46,734 nt of DNA from Carex sylvatica (Eukaryota > Streptophyta > Magnoliopsida > Poales > Cyperaceae), in contig CAXKVR010000482.1 of the NCBI GenBank assembly GCA_964058845.1, positions 1 to 46,734 of the forward strand, written 5' to 3'. Every line of letters starts with the position of its first letter. Positions within the stretch are counted from its first letter, which is position 1. A model generated the notes under the pieces. It was not told where the DNA came from. It ran no database searches and saw only the letters and a program-made list of their open reading frames with translations. Positions 22,350-31,038 of the stretch are shown here, in pieces. The translations under genes were made by a program, and so were the position numbers.

Positions 22350-22838
22350 GAGTGGAAAAAATGTGTCGTGACTAATATATCGTGACTTTAGTATATGTCG
22401 TGCTGTGCTATGATTAAGTTAATTTTTTCACGTGCCGTACCATGCCATGACCAAAATATCAAGGGATGATCACGGCACGTGAATGGTCAAGACATGTGAG
22501 TCACGCTATACACAAATGTACCGTGACTATAAATGTGATTCACATGACTATTATTTGATCAAAATTTAGGTTTGTTTATTCAATATTCACCATTTGTTTA
22601 AGATTTAACAGTCCTAATTACACGTGGTTCGTGTGACCACGTGCCGTGTCGTGACTAGATATTTCACCTGACGTGCCATGCTAAATTTTCAAAAGATAAC
22701 AACGACATACAAATAATCACATCATAACATGCGTGCCGTGTCATTCTGTAATGTAGCTGTACCGTTTCGTGACAGAACTAACACGCGTGCCGTGTCATTC
22801 TGTAATGTAGCTGTACCGTTTCGTGACAGAACTAGCTC
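22350..22838. mobile_element. Insertion rich in cgtgccgtg/gtcgtgac words (type uncertain)
   Basis: This stretch has no counterpart in units 1 or 2. It is built from repeats of tgtcgtgac, cgtgccgt, cacggcacgtg and their inverses, many overlapping G-box CACGTG. Such subterminal arrays are typical of non-autonomous DNA transposons. I could not identify clean termini or a target duplication. Confidence 0.45.
22731..22838. repeat. 54-bp tandem duplication
   Basis: Two copies, 22731-22784 and 22785-22838, each begin gcgtgccgtgtcattctgta. They are identical for about 50 bases, which suggests a recent duplication. Confidence 0.9.
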
Positions 22839-23510
22839 CCGCTAGCAGCGGTGATCACTTGGGCCTTCTCCCAGGCCCATTTATTTTGCTGATTTCCCTT
22901 GCTGTAAGATGACTAGCTTCGTTAATTTGCAGTTAGGTTAGCTCTGGTCTCCCATAGATCAAAGCGACCTACGTACGTACAGCATCAAAAGGTTTGCTTG
23001 AATAGCTTAAAAACACAAAACTAATATACAATATAACTTGTTTGGACCGTCGTATCTCGATCAGACGGTCCATACCTTTCAAAAAAATAAGAAGAAAACA
23101 GTCGATTACTGTACTAGTAGTGCATGAAGCAACCACTCAGAGTCTCTGCTTTGTACCCAAAAATGGCAACAAAAGATTAGACTCGAGATTTTGCAAGGAA
23201 GTTTCCTGAGTAGAAGATTGTGTTGTCCTTATTTGTTGTTGTTATTTTTTATTGTCATTGACTCATATATGTGGTTAACAATGCATATCAGGCTTTAAAT
23301 AATTTGAGGAAAAAATTTATTCAATAAATCCATCAAACATATATTTTCAAGCATTTCCTCTACATATAAAATTTTAAATATGATTGTACAGTTTATGAAC
23401 CTTTTTCAGTAAATTAAATAAATATCATATTATATTAAATGGTAGCTATTGTTACCGATTTTTTTTTAAATGAAGCATTTAAAAAAAAAAAAAAAAGAGC
23501 CTAAGTCAGA

Positions 23511-23575
23511 ATGCTAGCTTGAATTGACTGAGAACACTAGCATTGTTAGCGTTCAATTATAAATGAAATTTCAAA
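23511..23575. repeat. Decayed gctag/ctagc inverted words upstream of copy 3
   Basis: atgctagcttgaattg and actagcattgttagcgttc are followed by ttataaatgaaattt. This is the unit 3 version of the block seen at 16034 and 20154. Confidence 0.4.
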
Positions 23576-23939
23576 AAACAATGATGAAAATTTAATTTAA
23601 TTTTTTAAAAAGAGATATTAGATATAAAAAAAAATCCGGCTTGTTACAATATGTTTTACCAATTGAATTGCGCATCTCTTCTCTATATTATGCATCTTAA
23701 ATTAAATTAGTTGTCTTGATCCTGTAACGGTTGGGATTGATTGATCTAAATTCGGGTTGAATCTGAACCCTTCAGTCAAATAATCTGCCTTCCTTTGATT
23801 AAATACATTATTTATATGTGTAGAAGTTCAAAATTAGTTAAAATTGTTCCCGCCACACGTACCGCTACATGTAGCACCACAGATATTTTGATTCTTCACC
23901 ATTGGATTTCAATAAAAAATCGTGCAAATTAATCTACGA

Positions 23940-24361
23940 TGTGTAAAAAAATTTGCTGGAGCGCTGCGCCTCTCCCAACAAATTATCTCTATGCCCCCTC
24001 CCTCCTCGATCCCTTCTTCCAAAGAAAAATGAGAAAAAAACCTAATCGCCTTAGATCTCCGTCACTCCGCCTTCCTTCACCGTCTCTCTCAAAGCACTGC
24101 GACTCTAGAGATAGAGAGAGAGATGGAGAGAGAGGGGAAGAAGGATCGTATGCCTTGCCTCGGTCGTGCCCCCTCCTACCTTCTCCGCACGCCTCCCTCT
24201 ACCCCTCCCTCGCGCGTCTTGCCTCGGTTGTGCGTGAAGGCAATGCATCCTTGAGAATTGGTGAATATCAATTAATTAGCCGATCACTCGCTGTCCAATC
24301 GATTGATCAGTTCAGCGACAACTTTTTGATTGCATATTCAGCCCTTTCTCTTCTTTCGTAA
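23940..24361 (+). other. Possible captured gene fragment (5' leader/first exon) inside the Helitron
   Basis: This is a pyrimidine- and GC-rich segment with accctaatcgcc-like and tctccgtcactccgcc words and a GA microsatellite, unlike the AT-rich DNA around it. A frame is open for 140 codons but has simple, serine/arginine-rich composition and no domain. It resembles a housekeeping-type 5' UTR more than a protein. The donor gene is unknown. Confidence 0.35.
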
Positions 24362-26169
24362 GTTTGTAATTTTGTTATTTTATTCATTGAAGCCTAGGAT
24401 CTCAAGTTTTGTGATTAATAGTTGATTTTTATTCGATGAAATGCCTAAAAAGCCAGTTTGTGCAATCAAAAGATGAAATCAATTAGTTTTAAAATTCTTG
24501 TATTTTTTATGTTTTTTTATTCAGAGAAGTGAAATAAATTAGTGAGAACTTAGAAGAGGCGAAAAGAATCAAGATCAAAGTTCGAAGAATAATCAAACAA
24601 GCAATTTGAGGTACGACTTTCTTTAAAATTCTTGTCATTAGAGAGGTATAGAAATAGAAAGAGAGATATATCTTCATTGCAATAAGAGCTCGAGGGCCGA
24701 GAAGAAATAAAATTAAAGTTTAATGAAAAAGAAAGAGACACAATACTACCTTTCTTTTGTTCAAGAACATGAGAAATACAATCTATATGCCTGTTCTATT
24801 CATTTTTCAAATTATACCCCCAATGTCCTTCGACATTCAATTATTATGTAACTTTTCTCATAGTCTGTTTCTTGCTCAATGTTTCAATCTATTAAGTACT
24901 TGCTTGCTTATTTTGGGACTGCAAGGAGAAATGAGCTGATGAGTACATGTCAAGGGTAGGAACATTGGGCTCCACCTGTCCGGTCACTGAGAAAGGAGGT
25001 AATAAAAACTTTTGGATATAATGTTCTTTTCATTTTCTGTTCAAATGTAAACTTTTTAATTTTATCAATAGGTTAGGTACTTTGCTCAATTGGCAAATGT
25101 GCTGAAGCATCATCCGGCACTCCCAATTATAAGCATATGTGGTAATTGTTCAATTCTGAATAATGGCCCTAATTTACACCCTTGCGCAGTGAACACTTGA
25201 ACAAGATTTAATTGATGCCAGTTTGAGTGCTTTCCTAATCTGATAGCTTGTTACTATAAGTATTTCATTGTTAAATTTTATCTTCTGAAGTTAAGAAATT
25301 TCAAGTTTTTATGGCAATTGCCAGTAACAATTCGTTTTAATTGCAAACTATTGAATCCGAATCTGAACTAAACTCCTCTATATAACTTACTTTATCGTCT
25401 ACTGGATCTGGTTCAGATTCGGATTCTGATTATGGTTCATGTTTCAGATTTGGAAGTTCCACAAAAATGTCCCACAAAATATGAGGAAGAAATCAAGGGT
25501 AATTTTGGGAGTAAATATTCTCATAAAGAACCAGAAACTTTGTAATCAAATCAGAAAAAGGCAAGAAATTATCAATAAGGGGGCGAATTGTTAGATCCCA
25601 CACACAGAACATATATTAAGTCTTATTCCTTAGATTTATTGCTTAAATTGTAGGTGTAGGAGGATACATATAATTGCTAGAGCCTCTATAGTGGGCTGAA
25701 ATTATTACAAGTACGCTAATCCACAATTTAATTTCTTTTAACAGTTCACTGCAAAAAACACAGTACACCTTTTATTTTAAATGGTTGATTAGAAATTTCA
25801 TGTGCTACTGATTAATGTACAGTGTTGCTTGGTGAGGTGGCAAATTTTGTGGCAGGGACACAATACCGATAGTGACGACCTTGATGTTTTGCCATCGTCT
25901 CTATGCCCTCTAATCACTCCCAAAAAATGATTGGAAGGTACAAGATTATTCCATAATTTATGTTAAATGGTAACAGATCTTCACATTGCCTCTGTAGTTA
26001 CGAGATTCTTACGTATACTTGGAATATACTATGGAAGGATTTACTATTGCACACAGTGCACATTGCGAAGGGATTACAGAGGACATCATATGGCTATTTA
26101 AGCTCTATGACATCACGACACAACAACTGTCTCATGGAGAACAGCACGGAGGACTGAAAGGTGCTCCTG

Positions 26170-26355
26170 TGGTAAATATCGATACTGGTACCGATACCGG
26201 TACCAGGGGTATGGAGTCAAGGGAGGCCGGGGAAGTAAATGAGACAGATACAAAAACTGGTACCAGGAACAGTGAGGATACCGATACAGGTACGGGTACA
26301 GGTGCAACACCCATGGAGGGGGGAATAATGGATGAGTACATGTACTGGTACCATA
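26170..26355. repeat. GGTACC/GATACC-rich minisatellite inside the Helitron
   Basis: Six or more variants of (c)tggtacc and (c)gataccgg alternate in hexamer steps. Both strands therefore stay open for 65-118 codons (T-G-T-D repeats one way, V-P-V-S the other). Open frames here are a by-product of the hexamer period. Confidence 0.6.
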
Positions 26356-27103
26356 CCGGATATGAGGAAGGCTAAAGACAGAGGAGACCTACTGGGTCAA
26401 AAGGAATTCACATTTTGATGGCATTAAATTTTACCAATTTACTTTTTGTAATGTATTTTTCTATCTCATTTATTTATTTTATGATGCTCAACTGTTTGAG
26501 CAATTTTAATTTGCTTTTAGTCGTTATTTATTTATTTTACTATGCTCAAATTTTTAGTGCTAATTACTTGCTTTTTTACAATATGAGAATAACATAAATA
26601 TTTAACTACAATATTTAATTACTATAATTGAGTAATCCAGCTAAGACGTATATCCACTTTAATATGAGGTTTTTCTAATTTAAACCATGTTGCTCAGAGA
26701 TGTGTTTGTGTGTTGTTTTAACATGTGTTACTCTAAATTGTGATACATTGTTTCATATTTGTTCATTTTCAGAAATGTTGAACTACACCGAAGAGAATCA
26801 ATGACAATGATATTTTAAGAATTTTTTATATTTGATTTATTTTTTCATTTATTGTTGTTTTTTTTACTATTATTTATTATTTGCTTTATTTTCTATTTTT
26901 TATTAATTATGTATGAATATTAATAAAAAAAAATTCATATTTTATTTAATTTTATAATATGTTTCCGTCGCAACGCACAGGCACGATACTAGTATATTAT
27001 TAAACGCATATTCCAATATTAATATTGCAACCATATTAGAGAAACTTCTTAACTAATGCCAATAGGAAAATCAATAATTATGAATTGACTTGTAGTGTTC
27101 CAC

Positions 27104-27110
27104 TATAAAT
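27104..27110 (+). promoter_or_regulatory. TATA box of microprotein copy 3
   Basis: TATAAAT lies 106 bases before the ATG in tgtagtgttccactataa, nearly identical to copy 1. The Helitron end lies only ~110 bases further upstream, so more distal control sequence has been pushed 3.3 kb away. Confidence 0.5.
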
Positions 27111-27209
27111 TCCAAATCAGTTCATTTTTCATTCACACCTAATTTTATCTACTTCCTTCCACCATTAATTCCTTGAGCCTCCTCTCCTCTTCTTTCTCAT
27201 CATCAGAAA

Positions 27210-27383
27210 ATGAATTATGATATTTCCAAACTAGAATTAGTTCTGGTACTTGCTTTGGTGTTTTTTCTTCTTGCTCTATGCCTTGAATTTATCTATGTAC
27301 TATGGCATCGTTACCGCCTCCGACAATTGATGAATTCCTTCAAGAATTGCGCACCTCTTCTCTCTGCTGCTCCTGCTGCTTGA
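27210..27383 (+). CDS. Single-pass membrane microprotein, copy 3 (57 aa)
   Basis: This ORF starts MNYDISKLEL, has a membrane segment at about residues 9-31, the motif EFIYVLWHRYRL, the linker RQLMNSF, and the tail KNCAPLLSAAPAA. It is closest to copy 1 at the N-terminus and to copy 2 in the tail. No copy has a frameshift or stop. The variable linker contrasts with the near-fixed WHRYR and KNCA-LLSAA parts, which is a pattern of constraint. The upstream leader (ctcctctcctcttct, then catcatcagaaa) is shared by all three. The shared 3' flank follows (27409). Function unknown: a membrane-anchored signalling peptide, a regulator of a larger membrane protein, or a decayed N-terminal anchor of a longer ancestor are all possible. 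Confidence 0.62.
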   Translation: MNYDISKLELVLVLALVFFLLALCLEFIYVLWHRYRLRQLMNSFKNCAPLLSAAPAA

Positions 27384-27408
27384 TCGAGTCAATATCCTCC
27401 GCATATCG

Positions 27409-27952
27409 CTTTGAGATTCGTGCTGAGACATAACGAAGATTTGGATCTAACATACCGAGGTCAGGTACCTGAGGAGATCTGAATTCTAGTTGATCATGCT
27501 CTAATTGCTAAAGTATGAATCTGCATAGCAAAAATATTGGATGCAATTTGGGATACCGGTGAATCAAGCATCACAACGGATATGCAATCGTTGTACAATA
27601 TATAGTTGCAATTATGACCACGGATTAATAATTGGCTGTTTCTATGATGGTGTCTGTGACTTCAAACAGGAGATAAATTTTAGCATGTACAGTTTTGTTT
27701 TTCATTTATTTTATTGGTTTTATCAAATTCATGATATTTTTTTTTTCCAGGTTGTTTGATTATTTAATGTGTTTAATTTTTTTTTTCTTTTTGGGATTCA
27801 GGCAATACAAAAGGAATTCAGTTATATATATGTAAACACATGCTTTAAAAACCCTCATGAAAAAAATGCAAAACCTAAAACAGGAGATTCAAATGTTAAA
27901 GAATCATTCCTTTATCTTTTGCAGCCTTTTACTTTGGATAAAGATCTTGGAA
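27409..27952. other. Conserved 3' flank of copy 3 and unit tail
   Basis: gattcgtgctgagacataac, gtacctgaggagatctgaat and atattggatgcaattt are the shared flank. gatggtgtctgtgacttcaa and acaggagata, then gagattcaaatgttaaagaa and cagccttttacttt, match the unit 2 tail. Frames open here for 70-80 codons are not conserved between units. Confidence 0.5.
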
Positions 27953-28063
27953 GAATAGTTTTTGCTTCATGCAGTGCACAAACGTTATGCAACATTGTTT
28001 TGATTCTATAGTCCATGCGCTGCATAAAGCCAAAACTGCTCTGTTAAAATCTTTACCCCTTTA
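27953..28063. mobile_element. Decayed copy of the hairpin MITE seen at 45805
   Basis: The right part tgcataaagccaaaactgct, then ctgttaaaatctttaccc, is the inverted counterpart of the start of the element at 45805. It shares the loop words gattctatagtcca. The left arm is reduced to gcttcatgcagtgcac. No target duplication was found. Confidence 0.55.
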
Positions 28064-28069
28064 CATTTC

Positions 28070-28888
28070 AAAGAAACTTTTAGGTACAGGAGTAATCAAA
28101 GTAAAGAAGCCTTGTTAATGAATACATAAAAGATTAAAACCACACGCCAAGTACAAAACGATCACACATCTTAATCAACGGTCTACATCGCACTGAAGAT
28201 CCAGAAAGAACACAACAAGAAAAGGAGAATTCAATTGGGTCACCGAAAGCTGATATTTTTATTTATAACATTTAAAAAAAAAAAAATTAAACATATGATA
28301 TTAAATCAGCAAAAGTTTGAAAGAAAAAATCTATTTAAATCGTGCTGCAAAATATATTTTTCTTCATAAAATTAATTAAATTTATGACATCGAATCTGTA
28401 AAAATTATTGATTTGATATTATCAATTTTATTTTATTCTTTTGAAATTCTACGCATGAAAAAATCGGCACATTCAAATCTTTAGCCAAATCACCTCTCCA
28501 GTTCATCAAACACTGGATGATTCTAAATCTGTACTATTCTATTGAACATAACAAGCAAATGGACGTGCGTATTATACCAAAATGGGTGTCATTCACGGTT
28601 CAAACGGTCATTTAAATTTCTTGGAACATTTTAACATCTCTGAATTTAATAAAATTCTTACATGCAAAATCTTCAACAAATACATATATTCATAAAAAAA
28701 TGGACATTTTTTATACTGATAACAAATTAAAATGCCTCTCTTTCTTAATATGGGTCAACTAAATTCCGGACCAAAACTGAATTTTAAGTAAACTCAAGGA
28801 CTGAAGAAGAAATGTTAACACTCAAAACAATTACTTGTAAAAAAAATCAAAACATATCCGTTGCCATTAGTAAGTGTTAAACTTCTTG
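28070..28888. other. AT-rich DNA downstream of the aspartic protease
   Basis: This includes the 3' UTR of the minus-strand protease. No gene or repeat is seen. Confidence 0.4.
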
Positions 28889-30250
28889 CTAATGGTGAAC
28901 ACAGTTCTGTTGCCTAAAGCCTAATCTCTTTCTTGCCAAATCATACAGCATGTAATAGTTTTGCTGTTGGAAGCTCCCAATTATAATGCTGGGCCCACCA
29001 CCAGCACCTCGGCCGGCCAGGCTGTCAGTGACTACTGAAAGACACACAGCCTCCGCATCCGCCACCACAAAGTAGTTCTCCACAGGAAGCCTCATTACTG
29101 TACCGGCTTTGAAATGGAAAACCAGTTCCGGTAACTGAACTTGCGAGTTCTTTACCGGGAGGATAAAGCATGGTTTAAGCCCGGTACGTAATTCTACATG
29201 GGCTGATCGGTTGTACCGGTTACCGATGACTTGAGTAAACATTTTCATTACCGACTTAAATGAAGCCGGTTCCATGTAAGTGAAGGTGGTACCGCTATCG
29301 ATTATCGTACCACCATCCCCGGTGGGCCCCGGATACAATGCCTTTGTTGGCAACTTCACCGAATTCCCTCCAACCGTAATCTTTTGCAATGGAAGGTAAT
29401 AATAAACCGAGAAAGGAACCGACTTAGTTGGGTTTTGAACAAACGGGATGAATTGGAGATCTTTGTCACTACTTCCTCCGAGGAAGAGGGACCCGCTAAC
29501 GGACAAATCATCATCAAATTTGCGAGATATAAGGCAATACGCAAAACTGGTTATACCGAGTTGGGACGGTAGAGAAGACGGGCCGCGCCCGAAACCAGCA
29601 AGCCCAGCAGGAGGCTGTCTATCAGAAAACAATGAGCAACCGAACAAGAAGTTACGCAAAACCCGACCCGGCAGGAGAAGCCTTTCAAGCATCAGTAACC
29701 CGCCAGTGGAACCCGATCCGTAGATGAGGAGATAAGGGGGACATAGTGTCGAATTAGAAGAACCATTGTTGGTTGGGTTACCGGGGCAGGAATGTGACGG
29801 GTGGATGAAATAGCATGATGGGTTGCGGCATCCGACGAGGCGGGAAGAGAGGGAGGAATTGGGGAGGTAGATAGGTGGAGGGGAGGGGGAAGGAGAGCAA
29901 TGGAGACAATGGAAGGAGTGAGAGCAGGGGAGCCATGAGAGGTGGCTAGCGGTGTCAAAGAGGAAGGAGAAGGTGCGAGGAGGGGACCCGAGGGCGAGAG
30001 AGAGAGAGTACCCGCCGTAAGTGTGGGGAAAGAGAGGAGAGACGGAGGGTTGGGGATTGTTGGGGTTCTTGAGGTTAGTGGCGCGGAGAAAAGAGGAAAG
30101 GGAGAGAGGGTGGAGAGGATGGGAAGGAGGGGAATTGGGGGGGAGGTGAGGGTAATGGAGGTGAAGTGAGAGGGCGAACGGAGCAGGGGAAGGTAATGCG
30201 GTGGAGAGAGGGAGAAGGAAGAGAAACAGGATAAAAGACAGAGGAGACAT
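28889..30250 (-). CDS. Nepenthesin-type aspartic protease, intronless, first active-site motif altered (DTA)
   Basis: It is a pepsin-family (A1) protein of 453 residues with no intron, the usual length for plant nepenthesin-like proteases. Residues 1-18 form a signal peptide (FILFLFLLPLSTA). A short proline-rich propeptide follows, then YGGYSLSLALGSPPR and the first catalytic loop LFDTASHLSWLPC (Asp99). The cysteine-rich insert typical of nepenthesins follows (CSHSFHCLHC, CRNPSC, C-P-G). The flap tyrosine is at about 177 (LIYGSGSTGG), and the second catalytic loop is IIDSGTTFTY (Asp318). The C-terminus SIIIGSFQQQNYYMLYDLA is standard. The first loop reads D-T-A where D-T-G is the rule, so activity may be changed. 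The protein should be secreted or vacuolar. The ATG at 30250 gives a complete signal peptide. It is divergent from the YEATS gene, 788 bases apart. Confidence 0.93.
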   Translation of the reverse strand: MSPLSFILFLFLLPLSTALPSPAPFALSLHLHYPHLPPNSPPSHPLHPLSLSSFLRATNLKNPNNPQPSVSPLFPHTYGGYSLSLALGSPPRTFSFLFDTASHLSWLPCSHSFHCLHCSPSPSPPPIYLPNSSLSSRLVGCRNPSCYFIHPSHSCPGNPTNNGSSNSTLCPPYLLIYGSGSTGGLLMLERLLLPGRVLRNFLFGCSLFSDRQPPAGLAGFGRGPSSLPSQLGITSFAYCLISRKFDDDLSVSGSLFLGGSSDKDLQFIPFVQNPTKSVPFSVYYYLPLQKITVGGNSVKLPTKALYPGPTGDGGTIIDSGTTFTYMEPASFKSVMKMFTQVIGNRYNRSAHVELRTGLKPCFILPVKNSQVQLPELVFHFKAGTVMRLPVENYFVVADAEAVCLSVVTDSLAGRGAGGGPSIIIGSFQQQNYYMLYDLARKRLGFRQQNCVHH

Positions 30251-31038
30251 TATATTAGGATGCCGGTGAGCTAAGTGTGACAGAGGAGCAGAGACGGAGT
30301 GAGAGAGAGGTGAGGACGGAGGTGGGTTTAACTGTTTATAAAAGGGTTTTGATTATTATTCGTTTTTTTTCTATGGTTGGATTTCGTCCAAATGATTTAG
30401 ACAAAGCTTATTTAAAAGTCGGTCCTAATCCGTCCGTCGGTATGAAATTTTCTCTCTGACGGTTTTGATTGACCAGGCCGTTTAAATATATTACTTACGA
30501 AATCATCAGCACCACTCTCAATGTAGATCGAATGGTACCTTCTGATTTTGGATAAAGTTCGTCCAAGACCCTATGGACAAAAACTATGCCTTTCAGAATA
30601 TGAATCCAGATTGAAGAAAATTTACATTCTCTGAGTTATCTCAGATCTTGAGTGTTTTTCAGGAAAATATTAACCGTTAAAATACGTTCTGCACGATCAT
30701 TAAGCATAAATAATACTGGCCCCTGCGCTATCCCCGAATAGGAAGCGTACACACCGGCCAGGCGAAAGTTAAGGTAACTCAGAGAAATATATAAAAAAGA
30801 GGCAGATGTAAATAATGTAATTGAAGTACCAATAAATTGGGCCAATCTTTTAGTACAACGCAATAATTGAGTTATCGGATTTGATTGCAATCCGGAATGG
30901 GCTTCAGACCCAACCTGACAGAATTGGGCCTGGAATGTTTTTAAATCAGTCATCTCATCGTCTTCTTCTTTGTCAGTCACAGTCGGGTCGGATTGCTCTG
31001 TGCTCCGTTTACCCGCCAACTGTCATCTTCTCCGATCA
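30251..31038. promoter_or_regulatory. Shared upstream region of the divergent protease and YEATS genes
   Basis: Near the YEATS side are ttgggcca (30837) and ttgggcctgg (30924), the TGGGCC/T site II type common in plant housekeeping promoters, and a pyrimidine-rich leader (catcgtcttcttctttg) before the ATG. On the protease side, tttataaaagg at about 30336 is a TATA-like word on the plus strand, with a GA-rich leader (gtgagagagaggtg). A minus-strand frame of 127 codons (31019-30636) overlaps this region; I do not accept it as a gene. Confidence 0.4.

Larger units (their letters stand above)
23675..26992 (+). mobile_element. Non-autonomous Helitron (3.3 kb)
   Basis: The 5' end TCTCTTCTCTATATTATG (after an A at 23674) and the 3' end cgcaacgcacaggcacgata-CTAG (26989-26992, before a T) match the plant Helitron pattern: TC start, CTRR end, insertion between A and T, no target duplication. 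In units 1 and 2 the corresponding place reads tatatataatta-acgcatattc without interruption, and after the Helitron unit 3 continues tatattattaaacgcatatt. The subterminal hairpin is weak. There is no Rep/helicase frame, so it depends on an autonomous partner. The interior looks like captured host sequence: a GC-rich leader-like segment (23950-24240) and splice-like boundaries (gaaaggaggtaataa at about 24992, tcaataggtta at about 25066). Confidence 0.75.
10153..28065. repeat. Tandem segmental array, three diverged units each ending in a microprotein gene
   Basis: The same ordered set of sequence blocks recurs. Block a (gtcaatgaa-caacaattat) is at 10161 and 22019. Block b (ggccca...tttgctga, then gttgtaagatga) is at 10545, 17528 and 22874. 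Block c (tttggaccgtcgtat, then gatcaga) is at 11250, 18212 and 23041. Block d (agattagactcgagattttg) is at about 11380 and 23178. Block e (attaaatggtag) is at about 15980, 20030 and 23440. The microprotein ORF is at 16425, 20892 and 27210, and a shared 3' flank reads gattcgtgctgagacataac. Units are roughly 10.15-17.49, 17.49-22.0 and 22.0-27.6 kb, with a truncated tail to about 28.06 kb. Length differences are largely explained by transposons inserted in single units. Boundaries are approximate. Confidence 0.75.

Noticed and set aside
23939..24361. 140-codon frame as a protein gene
   Set aside because: Low-complexity Ser/Arg composition with no domain; better read as a leader-like segment carried by the Helitron.
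26019..26375. 118-codon frame as a protein gene
   Set aside because: Half of it is the hexamer repeat, which keeps several frames open; no family is recognised.
27541..28011. Two plus-strand frames (72 and 80 codons) after copy 3
   Set aside because: The paralogous tail of unit 2 aligns but does not keep either frame open.
29384..30169. Several plus-strand frames of 62-91 codons
   Set aside because: They are shadows of the aspartic protease on the opposite strand, driven by its proline/serine-rich composition.
30636..31019. 127-codon minus-strand frame as a gene
   Set aside because: It lies over the YEATS promoter and leader, has no domain, and its start codon overlaps pyrimidine-rich leader sequence. 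Kept only as a low-interest observation.
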